From UBA1151 sp963579925 (GTDB lineage: Bacteria > Chloroflexota > Dehalococcoidia > Lucifugimonadales > Lucifugimonadaceae): DNA of 5,528 nt. Below the pieces are notes generated by a model. That model saw only the letters and a program-made list of their open reading frames with translations. It had not been told where the DNA came from and made no database searches. Numbering within the stretch: position 1 is the stretch's first letter; each line of letters starts with the position of its first letter. The stretch covers positions 1 to 5,528 of the forward strand of contig CAUZJA010000191.1 of NCBI GenBank assembly GCA_963579925.1, read 5' to 3'. The position numbers and the translations under genes were made by a program. Below are positions 1 to 5,528 of the stretch, one piece after another.

Positions 1-240
1 ACTTGGATACCGACCGCCAGCCCCAGAGGTCATCATGCCCAGGCTACAGCTAGTCGGAGAACCGAGATAATGGGTGGTAACGGTCTTGGGGGCAGGTCAC
101 TCACGCGAAAGAACCCATTATTTCCCTCAACCGGAGCGTGTTACCTCCGTATGTTGCGGAATCGTTTTATTTCCTGCGGGGGTGGTTGCGTACTACGGAG
201 CATACGAGTAAATTCACATCAGTCCGTGGAAGTGCGACGG

Positions 241-277
241 GTAGGACTGCATTAGTCCTACTTCCAATAGACTAATG
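241..277 (+). promoter_or_regulatory. Two overlapping, mutually exclusive inverted repeats upstream of the binding-protein gene
   Basis: GTAGGACT (241-248) and AGTCCTAC (254-261) form a perfect 8-base inverted repeat with a 5-base loop. CATTAGTC (250-257) and GACTAATG (270-277) form a second perfect 8-base inverted repeat with a 12-base loop. Bases 254-257 belong to both, so as RNA only one stem can form at a time. A T-rich stretch (TTTTTT at 287-292, TTTTT at 295-299) lies 9 bases after the second stem. The arrangement could be a transcription attenuator or a weak terminator of an upstream transcript. Alternatively it could be a DNA operator at a promoter, since a partial -10 (TATAGG, 279-284) sits just after it. 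The repeats are seen directly; the role is inference. Confidence 0.4.
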
Positions 278-311
278 TTATAGGTCTTTTTTGATTTTTG
301 GCGACCCCAAT

Positions 312-317
312 AAGGAG
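312..317 (+). promoter_or_regulatory. Ribosome binding site of the solute-binding protein gene
   Basis: AAGGAG lies 9 bases before the ATG at 327, an ideal Shine-Dalgarno match and spacing. It decides in favour of 327 over the in-frame ATG at 342, which has no such site at the right distance. Confidence 0.9.
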
Positions 318-326
318 ATAATCTAG

Positions 327-2141
327 ATGTCTGCTGTCAGAATGAAGGGCCATTTACTAATTGCCCTGTTAGTGTCCGTAGCGCTGGTTATTGCTGCCTG
401 TGGCGGCGATGATGATGACGTCGTAGCTGCCACGGCCGATACCTCGGGTGGCTCAGTCGCCACCGCTGCTCCAACAGTTGCTCCAACAGCTGTGCCGCCA
501 CCAGTTGCTTCGGGATCAATAACCATTGCGATTTCAGAAGTGCCCCCACTAATTCAGGAACCCAAGCGGGATATCCGGGCGACGGGCGGTATTGGCAAAG
601 ATCTGTCTATCTACGAGACGATTGTAAGGGCAGAGCATGTAGCACCTCCAAATCCACCTCCGCAGCAGGGTTACACCGCTGATGCCCTTGGGTTGGCGGA
701 ATCTTGGGAGGTCGCTTCTGACCTGACCAGCATCACCTTCAAGCTCAGAGCGGACATTCCATGGCACGATAACTTTGGTGACTGGGGGATGATGGATGAG
801 AACGACGTTGCATGGACGTTCAACTCCGCATTTGACCCTGAGTCTGTCAACAACGGTGCCGAAGAAATTGGTCCAGAACTCAAGAAAGGTTTTGAGATCG
901 TCGGGCCACTGACCGTCAAGATGAACATTGAGCCCGGTGGTTTCGACCCAACATGGGTATGGCTACTGGGGAACGCTGGCTTCAACGGCGTTGTAATCGT
1001 CAACAAGGACGCGTTCGATCAACTTGGCCCGGAAGAGTATGCGAAAACGCCGATCGGAACCGGCAAGTACAAGGCACTTGAGTGGATTGGCGATGACCGG
1101 GTAGTACTGGAAGCTGTCAATGACCACTGGACGGGCATTTCTCCCAGCGTCAAGTCCGTAACCGTGGTCCACATGCCTGAACAGGCGACACGAGATGCTG
1201 CGATGCGGGCGGGTGAGGTTGATATCGCCGAGCTTGACTCGCAGACGATTCAGGGAACGGTGGATGCTGTGGGCGGAAGGGTCCAGGAGATTGGCATTGC
1301 CCGACCTCAGGGATTCCAGATGGCCGGCAACTACTGGGGTGTGACCTGTGGTGACTGTGATGGTGGCGTAATGCCTCGGCCAGGCTGGGAAGAGGCCATA
1401 GAAAAAGGTTACGCGTGGGTAGGCGATCCAGGCGATGCAGAATCCATGGAGAACGCTCGCAAGGTCCGCCAGGCAATGGCCATGACGGTGAACCAGGAAT
1501 CAATCGTGGAGTTCGTCCTCGAAGGGTTCGGCAGGCCGATCTACGCATGGCAGAACATCCTCCCCGACGATCCGTTGCACAAGGACGAGTGGATCATTAA
1601 GCACGATCCAGTAGCTGCCCGTGCACTACTGGAAGAGGCTGGCTACCCAGACGGATTCGATTACGAGATCTGGATCCCCAGTACCTTCCCACCAGGAACC
1701 CGATCAGCGGCAGAGGCCGTAGCGGAGATGTGGCGGCAAGAGCTGGGAATCAATGCCACGATCGATAAGACCGAGTACGCGGCTCGTAGGCCACAAACCG
1801 TAGATAAGACGGTGAACGTGCCGTTTACCCACGGGATCAACTGGATTCCGGGAGCGACCTCCGCACGGTACATCTGTCCCGCGGCCGGTCACATTGTTGG
1901 ATTCACTATGCCAGACGATCTGTGTGCGCTGGGACTTTCCAATGCAACAGAGCAGTCACTGGACAAACGGATCGCGAACAACGCTGAGATACAGGATTAC
2001 CTCTCAGAGCAGATGCTGTTCATCCCGATGTTCCAGGCGCCAGCACTGTTGTTCGGCGTGGGACCACGGATCGACAAGTGGGCGCCCTACAACTCACAAG
2101 ACGTAATACCAAACCGGCCCGAATCGATTACCCTCAAATAG
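327..2141 (+). CDS. ABC transporter solute-binding lipoprotein, family 5 (peptide/nickel/opine type)
   Basis: This 604-residue protein should capture a solute outside the cytoplasmic membrane and deliver it to the two permeases encoded next. Residues 1-24 form a lipoprotein signal peptide (basic start, hydrophobic core 10-23) ending in the lipobox I22-A23-A24-C25, so Cys25 should be lipidated. A flexible Asp- then Thr/Ala/Pro/Val-rich linker (26-63) precedes the SBP_bac_5 domain (about 64-600). Family landmarks are A124-E-S-W127, the PIGTGKY segment at 242-248, the helix ARKVRQAMAM at 377-386 followed by a G-x-G-x-P-like turn near 400-404, and ARALLEEAGYPDGF at 431-444. The length is in the upper part of the usual range, partly because residues 338-376 look like an extra loop carrying Cys341-x-x-Cys344; Cys517 and Cys533 are also present. 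The substrate cannot be read from sequence: this family binds peptides, nickel complexes, opines and oligosaccharides. It is the first gene of the operon, separated from the permeases by a stem-loop. Confidence 0.94.
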   Translation: MSAVRMKGHLLIALLVSVALVIAACGGDDDDVVAATADTSGGSVATAAPTVAPTAVPPPVASGSITIAISEVPPLIQEPKRDIRATGGIGKDLSIYETIVRAEHVAPPNPPPQQGYTADALGLAESWEVASDLTSITFKLRADIPWHDNFGDWGMMDENDVAWTFNSAFDPESVNNGAEEIGPELKKGFEIVGPLTVKMNIEPGGFDPTWVWLLGNAGFNGVVIVNKDAFDQLGPEEYAKTPIGTGKYKALEWIGDDRVVLEAVNDHWTGISPSVKSVTVVHMPEQATRDAAMRAGEVDIAELDSQTIQGTVDAVGGRVQEIGIARPQGFQMAGNYWGVTCGDCDGGVMPRPGWEEAIEKGYAWVGDPGDAESMENARKVRQAMAMTVNQESIVEFVLEGFGRPIYAWQNILPDDPLHKDEWIIKHDPVAARALLEEAGYPDGFDYEIWIPSTFPPGTRSAAEAVAEMWRQELGINATIDKTEYAARRPQTVDKTVNVPFTHGINWIPGATSARYICPAAGHIVGFTMPDDLCALGLSNATEQSLDKRIANNAEIQDYLSEQMLFIPMFQAPALLFGVGPRIDKWAPYNSQDVIPNRPESITLK

Positions 2142-2157
2142 TCGAAATTCGGGAACA

Positions 2158-2209
2158 CTCGCGCAGTTCCGGCCTCTTCAGATTAATCCTGAAGAGGTCG
2201 GGGTGCGAG
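2158..2209 (+). promoter_or_regulatory. Strong intercistronic stem-loop between binding protein and permeases
   Basis: GGCCTCTTCAG (2171-2181) pairs with CTGAAGAGGTC (2189-2199) over 11 positions with one G-U pair and a 7-base loop. The helix can be extended outward through C-G and G-U pairs and CGCA/TGCG (2162-2165 with 2204-2207), giving a hairpin of roughly 46 bases or more. No T-run follows, so it does not look like a classic intrinsic terminator. Such hairpins after a binding-protein gene are known in other ABC operons to protect the 5' transcript and give more binding protein than permease; that role here is inference. The rest of the 171-base gap (2142-2312) shows no gene and no clear promoter. 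Confidence 0.7.
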
Positions 2210-2295
2210 ACGCTTCGACGTGGTCTCATACTCGATATCTGATGGTAGTGTTCCGCCTCGGCTTCCATTGTTCCAGATGCAAAAATCCGGTTGTA

Positions 2296-2301
2296 GAAGG
2301 G
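2296..2301 (+). promoter_or_regulatory. Ribosome binding site of the first permease gene
   Basis: GAAGGG, continuing as GTGATC (2301-2306), resembles the extended complement of the 16S rRNA 3' end with some bases missing. It lies 11 bases before the ATG at 2313, and supports independent initiation of the permease gene after the long gap. Confidence 0.7.
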
Positions 2302-2312
2302 TGATCTAATTA

Positions 2313-3236
2313 ATGCGCCGATTCATTGTTGTCCGCATCATCTCGATGTCGATTGTGATGATCGGTATCTCGGTCATCGTGTTCACTCTCTCAAGAATGT
2401 CAGGAGACCCTCGGCTTCTGTACATGACGCCCGGCACCCGTTTCTCTCAAGAAGTGTGGGACGCGCGGGGTCGGGATCTTGGCCTCGATAAGCCGGTCGT
2501 AATGCAGTACTTGCTATGGGCAGGAAACGCCGTGCGGGGGGATTTTGGAGATTCCGTTTGGCACAAGCGGAATTCGCTCGACGTAATCAAAGAACGGGCG
2601 CCCGCCACGCTTCAGCTTTCCGGCCTTGCGATCTTTTTCGCGATATTGTCCGGGGTTGGCCTTGGGGTCGGTTCAGCCGTAACGCGGGGAACGTTCATTG
2701 ATCTGTTTATAAGAGGGTTTGCTCTGATTGGTCAGGCTGCACCGCCTTTTTTCCTCGCATTGGTCTTCATATATCTTTTCGCCGTCAAGTTCGACTTTTT
2801 GCCTACTTCAAGAAGAGGGGATTGGACACACTACGTGTTGCCAGTAACCACTCTCGCATGGCTGGGGTCTGCGAGCATTGCTCGCATCACCCGCTCGTCC
2901 CTTCTTGAGGTACTGGACAGTGAATACGTGAAGTTGGCCCGGGCCAAGGGTGTAGGCAGGTTCAAAGTCGTCTTCAAGCATGCGCTGAAGAATGCACTGA
3001 TTGCGCCGCTTACAGTTTCAGCGATCCTATTCGCTAGCTTCATGACGGGTACGGTGGTGGTGGAGACTGTTTTCGCCTGGCCCGGTCTCGGTCGCCTAGC
3101 TGTTGAGGCGGCGCTTCAGAACGATTTCCCGTTGGTGACAGGTCTAGCAGTGATTTTCGCCGGAATTTTCGTCTTATCAAACTTGGTTGCGGACTTACTA
3201 TATGCGGTTGTTGACCCTCGAATTCGAATCTTTTAG
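2313..3236 (+). CDS. ABC transporter inner-membrane permease, DppB/OppB type
   Basis: This 307-residue protein is one half of the transmembrane channel through which the solute from the binding protein passes. It has the layout of the DppB/OppB family (N-terminal BPD_transp_1_N region, then the BPD_transp_1 domain): a first membrane helix at about 8-27, an external segment with the typical S-G-D-P (30-33) and LGLDKPVVMQY (56-66), then five more hydrophobic helices at about 101-122, 134-158, 173-192, 231-255 and 275-299. The cytoplasmic EAA loop that contacts the ATPase is clear at 204-232 (E204-Y-V-K-L-A-R-A-K-G213, ending with N-A-L-I-A-P). The motif ETVFAWPGLGRL (251-262) and the ending DPRIR (301-305) are also characteristic. 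Length is normal and no key element is missing. Its 3' end overlaps the next permease gene in another frame, which points to translational coupling and equal subunit amounts. Substrate is not predictable from this subunit. Confidence 0.95.
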   Translation: MRRFIVVRIISMSIVMIGISVIVFTLSRMSGDPRLLYMTPGTRFSQEVWDARGRDLGLDKPVVMQYLLWAGNAVRGDFGDSVWHKRNSLDVIKERAPATLQLSGLAIFFAILSGVGLGVGSAVTRGTFIDLFIRGFALIGQAAPPFFLALVFIYLFAVKFDFLPTSRRGDWTHYVLPVTTLAWLGSASIARITRSSLLEVLDSEYVKLARAKGVGRFKVVFKHALKNALIAPLTVSAILFASFMTGTVVVETVFAWPGLGRLAVEAALQNDFPLVTGLAVIFAGIFVLSNLVADLLYAVVDPRIRIF

Positions 3237-4122
3237 ACGGCGCCTCAGCGTCAGCCACCTGCGCCAATACCCCTCGCTGAGGGGTGTCTGGGGCTTTGTG
3301 CGCCGGTACCCGGTACTTCCTGGCGGCCTAATCGTTCTTCTGGTGATATTGGCGGTATTCGCAGATCTGATTTCACCTCAGGGTCCGCTGTACTCAACGA
3401 TCTCCGACACTAGACTTCCGCCGGTTTGGAGCGCGGAAGGCGACTGGAACTACATCCTAGGAACCGACCATATCGGTCGGGATTTGCTGAGCCGGATTAT
3501 TCACGGTACCCGCATATCGTTGATGGTGGCCGGGGTGGTGCTGACCGCCGGGATGATGGTTGGCGTGACGCTTGGAATAATCGCCGGGTACGCAGGTGGT
3601 CTCTGGGATGAGATCATCATGCGACTGGTGGATGTCACCTATGCGATCCCATTTATCCTCGTGGCGCTCGTTGCGGCCGTAATATTTGGCGCGAGCCTTC
3701 AATTAGTCCTGATACTCCTTGCTGTGTTCAACTGGCCGCCGTTTGCGCGGCAGACGCGAGGTCTAACTCTTCAACTGAAGAACACTGATTACGTTATGAG
3801 CGCCAGAATCTCAGGCGCATCTCCAATACGGATCGGCGTTCGACACATCCTGCCAGGCGTAATAAATATCGTGGTGGTCCTGGCAACCCTTCAGGTTGGA
3901 GGACTGATCCTCACCGAGTCGGTCCTAAGTTTCCTAGGCGTTGGGATACCCGGCCCTGACCCTGCGTGGGGCAGCATGGTCGCGGATGGGCGGGACCACA
4001 TATCGACCGCGTGGTGGATTTCGGCTATGCCCGGAATGGCAATTTTCCTCACGGTGTTCGCGTTCAACTTCCTTGGTGATTGGCTACGAGACTACTTTGA
4101 CCCTCGTTTGCGCCAGATATGA
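3202..4122 (+). CDS. ABC transporter inner-membrane permease, DppC/OppC type
   Basis: This protein of about 306 residues is the partner permease. From the ATG at 3202 it has a basic cytoplasmic N-terminus, a first helix at about 39-57 (OppC_N region), the hallmark LGTDHIGRDLLSRIIHG at 86-102, further helices near 106-131, 146-163, 166-180, 219-239 and 272-293, and the EAA loop at 196-219 (D196-Y-V-M-S-A-R-I-S-G205, ending H-I-L-P-G). The conserved ESVLSFLGVGIP (239-250) and the ending FDPRLRQ (299-305) complete the family signature. The start is uncertain. The frame opens further upstream at TTG 3187; ATG 3202 gives a 35-base overlap with the previous gene; GTG 3298 has a GAGGGG (3279-3284) upstream but leaves almost no cytoplasmic N-terminus. 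I chose 3202 as the only ATG, initiated by coupling since no Shine-Dalgarno is visible. It acts with the DppB-type protein and two ATPases not seen here. Confidence 0.94.
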   Translation: MRLLTLEFESFRRRLSVSHLRQYPSLRGVWGFVRRYPVLPGGLIVLLVILAVFADLISPQGPLYSTISDTRLPPVWSAEGDWNYILGTDHIGRDLLSRIIHGTRISLMVAGVVLTAGMMVGVTLGIIAGYAGGLWDEIIMRLVDVTYAIPFILVALVAAVIFGASLQLVLILLAVFNWPPFARQTRGLTLQLKNTDYVMSARISGASPIRIGVRHILPGVINIVVVLATLQVGGLILTESVLSFLGVGIPGPDPAWGSMVADGRDHISTAWWISAMPGMAIFLTVFAFNFLGDWLRDYFDPRLRQI

Positions 4123-4172
4123 CTCAATTCGCGAACACAACGAAGAATGCTGACAATCGAATCGGGACGAAC

Positions 4173-4196
4173 ATGGCATCAGGGAGCGCGGAATGA
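4173..4196 (+). promoter_or_regulatory. Ribosome binding site and tiny overlapping ORF before the dehydrogenase gene
   Basis: AGGGAG (4181-4186) lies 6 bases before the ATG at 4193. An ATG at 4173 opens a seven-codon frame whose TGA (4194-4196) overlaps that ATG as ATGA. This could couple re-initiation at 4193, or be chance. A palindrome TTCGCGAA (4128-4135) sits earlier in the same 70-base gap. No terminator separates this gene from the permeases. Confidence 0.4.
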
Positions 4197-5254
4197 TCAC
4201 AGGTTCAAGAGGCTGGACCGGAATGGAAAAGGCGCGTCCGGCGCGAGATGTCGACGTCCGTTACGGTCATGGTCTGGTGCATAACGAAAGTGCTGAGTGG
4301 CCAAATTTCATCGTAGTGGCTACCCGAACTACCTGGCGGACGGCCCACCCATACCTCGCGAAGCAACCGGCAGGAGTTGGCATCGTCACCCACCTGGATT
4401 GGGATCACCTTGAGGAAACGACCCGGTCGCTTCCAGATGACGCTGAACTTGTGGTCGGTGTGGGCGGTGGCACAGGTCTGGATGCCTCTAAGTATGTGGC
4501 CCTCAAAAAAGAGTTGCCACTTGTTCTCGTGCCGACGATCGTGTCGACGGGCGCCATTATCCATGGCGTGTTTGCGAAGTGGAAGGGAAGGAACGCAGTC
4601 CCGCCGACCTCCGGGTGGCCTTACTGTGACTTTGAGCATGCACTGGTGGACTATGACCTCGCTCTTGAATCACCCAGATATCTGAATACCGCCGGGCTTG
4701 GTGACGTCCTCTGCGGATTCGCCGGCATCGCTGAGTGGCGTTACGCCGCGGGCAGAGGCTTGTCGCCAGCGGACTACGAAGAGACGGTTTCACCGAACCT
4801 CGAATACTTCAACTGGCTGGCATCGGAGTTCCCAAATACGTTTGACGAGAGCGGTGCACTCACTGCCTCCAGCGTCAAATTCATCATGACCGCCATTCAT
4901 GAGCGAGATGACAGGATGCTCCGCACAGAGCACGCGCCCAGCGCAGATCACGTATTCCCAATAACCCTCGAAAACACAGCTAATCGTGGATTTGTTCACG
5001 GCGAATTGTGTGCCCTGGGCGCCGTCATCGTCGCGTGGAAAGTTGGCCAGACCGACGAGTTGCTTTCCTGGCTCCGGGAAGCCCGGGTTCGCTTTACGCC
5101 CGGCGAAATGGGGCTGACGCGTGAAGAGCTTGCCGCGACCATCGCCGCGTTGCCGGCCGATCTCGAATCCAGGGATGTGAACTCCGTACTTACCCGAGAA
5201 CCGATATCCGGATCTGAATTCGACAGGCTGTGGGAGTACCTCGGCACACTTTGA
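4193..5254 (+). CDS. Iron-containing alcohol dehydrogenase superfamily protein, glycerol / glycerol-1-phosphate dehydrogenase-like
   Basis: This 353-residue cytosolic protein should be a metal-dependent NAD(P)-linked polyol or keto-compound oxidoreductase. The N-terminal nucleotide-binding half carries the superfamily motif GVGGGTGLDASK (89-100), with G91-G-G93, Asp97 and Lys100, then VPTIVSTGA (113-121). The C-terminal helical half carries the expected metal ligands: Asp171 in GLGD (168-171), His253 in ADHVF, and His269 in VHGE (268-271). Their spacing fits the Asp-His-His triad of glycerol dehydrogenase and AraM-like glycerol-1-phosphate dehydrogenase, and AGLGDVLCG...AEWR (167-183) resembles the latter. 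Length is normal for the group. An oddity is Gly120 where glycerol dehydrogenases and glycerol-1-phosphate dehydrogenases usually have Asp after S-T/S-N, so the substrate may differ. It follows the permeases on the same strand, suggesting it processes the imported solute or a product of it. An in-frame ATG at 4223, with AAGAGG at 4207-4212, is an alternative start that removes ten residues. 3-Dehydroquinate synthase-like activity is less likely. Confidence 0.86.
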   Translation: MITGSRGWTGMEKARPARDVDVRYGHGLVHNESAEWPNFIVVATRTTWRTAHPYLAKQPAGVGIVTHLDWDHLEETTRSLPDDAELVVGVGGGTGLDASKYVALKKELPLVLVPTIVSTGAIIHGVFAKWKGRNAVPPTSGWPYCDFEHALVDYDLALESPRYLNTAGLGDVLCGFAGIAEWRYAAGRGLSPADYEETVSPNLEYFNWLASEFPNTFDESGALTASSVKFIMTAIHERDDRMLRTEHAPSADHVFPITLENTANRGFVHGELCALGAVIVAWKVGQTDELLSWLREARVRFTPGEMGLTREELAATIAALPADLESRDVNSVLTREPISGSEFDRLWEYLGTL

Positions 5255-5321
5255 GAAGTGGTCGCGTTTGCTGCATCTAACCGTAGACCGAGATGAGATC
5301 TTTAAGCGCCTGTGGCCATCA

Positions 5322-5359
5322 GAAACGAGACGGTATGTTCCGTTATGCGCCGTCGTTTC
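5322..5359 (+). promoter_or_regulatory. Bulged stem-loop downstream of the dehydrogenase gene
   Basis: GAAACGA-GA-CGG (5322-5333) pairs with CCGTCGTTTC (5350-5359) over ten pairs, with two extra bases bulged on the left arm and a 16-base loop. No T-tract follows, so it is at best a transcript-end stabiliser or a factor-dependent termination site for the upstream operon, or an operator for the next gene. Confidence 0.4.
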
Positions 5360-5392
5360 GATCGTGATTGCCTAGATTCATTTAGGATGAGG

Positions 5393-5410
5393 GCACTCTA
5401 AGCACTCTGA
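5393..5410 (+). repeat. Two tandem copies of a 9-base repeat
   Basis: GCACTCTAA (5393-5401) is followed directly by GCACTCTGA (5402-5410), identical but for one base. It lies about 107 bases before the next start codon, a distance compatible with a regulator-binding site with one site per helical turn. Two short copies can also be chance. Confidence 0.35.
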
Positions 5411-5501
5411 CCGCGCGTAGCGGCGAATAGCTAGTGACCTTCTCCCCGATAACCGCGCCAACCTAAGTGTTAGTTTTCTGGGATGATTCCGGCCTCATAC
5501 A

Positions 5502-5507
5502 GAGGAG
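5502..5507 (+). promoter_or_regulatory. Ribosome binding site of the gene at the right edge
   Basis: GAGGAG lies 9 bases before GTG at 5517, a strong match with ideal spacing. It is the main evidence that a gene begins there. Confidence 0.75.
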
Positions 5508-5516
5508 ATTCATTCC

Positions 5517-5528
5517 GTGAAAAGATCG
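5517..5528 (+). CDS. Start of a further gene, cut off by the window edge
   Basis: A GTG start codon follows a strong Shine-Dalgarno site, and the next codons encode basic residues (Lys first). Only about four codons are visible, so the product cannot be identified. A basic start would suit a signal peptide, for example of another binding protein, but equally many other proteins. A missing ATPase subunit of the transporter could lie here or beyond. Confidence 0.55.

Larger units (their letters stand above)
1..326. other. Non-coding upstream region of the transporter operon
   Basis: I see no convincing gene in these bases. The one modest open frame on the plus strand (70-255) has no recognisable domain, no good ribosome site, and a composition (many Arg, Gly, Cys and Ser) that looks like translated non-coding DNA. 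The segment is rich in short inverted repeats: CTCCGTA at 145-151 with TACGGAG at 194-200, CGTATG at 148-153 with CATACG at 201-206, and the better pair of overlapping repeats at 241-277. A T-rich run (287-299) follows. A promoter for the operon is expected here, but I cannot point to a good -35/-10 pair. TATAGG at 279-284 is a partial -10 with no matching -35. Confidence 0.6.
5255..5516. other. Non-coding gap after the dehydrogenase gene
   Basis: These 262 bases hold no gene I can support. They contain a bulged stem-loop (5322-5359) and a short tandem repeat (5393-5410). A promoter for the gene starting at 5517 is expected, but no good -35/-10 pair stands out. The gap suggests that the next gene may be a separate transcription unit. 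Confidence 0.6.

Noticed and set aside
70..255. 61-residue open frame on the plus strand upstream of the operon
   Set aside because: No Shine-Dalgarno site, no recognisable domain, Arg/Gly/Cys-rich composition, and it crosses the inverted-repeat region.
279..284. Sigma-70 promoter with -10 TATAGG
   Set aside because: Only four of six bases match and no -35 lies at the right distance (TCCTAC), so I do not annotate it as a promoter.
671..1006. 111-residue open frame on the minus strand inside the binding-protein gene
   Set aside because: Opposite the conserved SBP_bac_5 domain, with low-complexity Ser/Pro-rich composition and no domain.
1150..1548. 132-residue open frame on the minus strand inside the binding-protein gene
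   Set aside because: Lies opposite a well-supported family domain; Pro/Arg/Ser/His-rich translation is typical of an antisense shadow.
2158..2209. Intrinsic terminator after the binding-protein gene
   Set aside because: The hairpin is strong, but no T-run follows, so I list it as an intercistronic stem-loop instead.
4205..4639. 144-residue open frame on the minus strand inside the dehydrogenase gene
   Set aside because: Covers the nucleotide-binding motif of the real gene on the other strand; translation rich in Arg, His and Gly with no family resemblance.
2167..5496. Shared ten-base word TTCCGGCCTC at 2167-2176 and 5487-5496 in two gaps
   Set aside because: The copies differ in flanks, one is part of a hairpin arm and the other is not; chance is a sufficient explanation.

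Overview
The window looks like accessory metabolic DNA from a bacterium, most likely a Chloroflexota lineage of the SAR202/Dehalococcoidia kind. The main hints are the solute-binding lipoprotein with a Cys-Gly-Gly-Asp-rich mature N-terminus, a Thr/Ala/Pro/Val-rich linker before the folded domain, and moderately GC-rich genes with clear Shine-Dalgarno sites. The phylum is an inference from style, not proven by any marker gene here.

Layout. Bases 1-326 hold no convincing gene. They carry a dense set of short inverted repeats (best at 241-277) and a T-rich stretch before a strong ribosome site. Bases 327-2141 encode a family 5 (peptide/nickel/opine type) ABC solute-binding lipoprotein. A 171-base gap follows and contains a strong stem-loop (2158-2209) without a T-tract. 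Bases 2313-3236 and 3202-4122 encode the two inner-membrane permeases, DppB/OppB type and DppC/OppC type, with overlapping ends. After a 70-base gap, 4193-5254 encodes an iron-containing alcohol dehydrogenase superfamily protein related to glycerol dehydrogenase and sn-glycerol-1-phosphate dehydrogenase. Bases 5255-5516 are non-coding, with one bulged stem-loop and a short tandem repeat. A new gene starts at 5517 (GTG) behind a strong ribosome site and runs off the window.

How the genes work together. The lipoprotein would capture a solute outside the membrane and hand it to the heterodimeric permease. The two ATPase subunits normally encoded with these (DppD/DppF type) are not in the window; they may lie downstream or be shared with another locus. 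The dehydrogenase sits on the same strand directly after the permeases, where the ATPase genes usually are. This suggests that the imported compound, or a product of it, is a polyol, sugar or related hydroxy/keto compound oxidised or reduced by this enzyme, and not necessarily a peptide. I see no CRISPR array, transposase, tRNA or rRNA. The window reads mainly as a recognisable transporter-plus-enzyme operon; the less ordinary parts are the enzyme's mixed motif signature, the gene order, and the hairpins in the non-coding segments.
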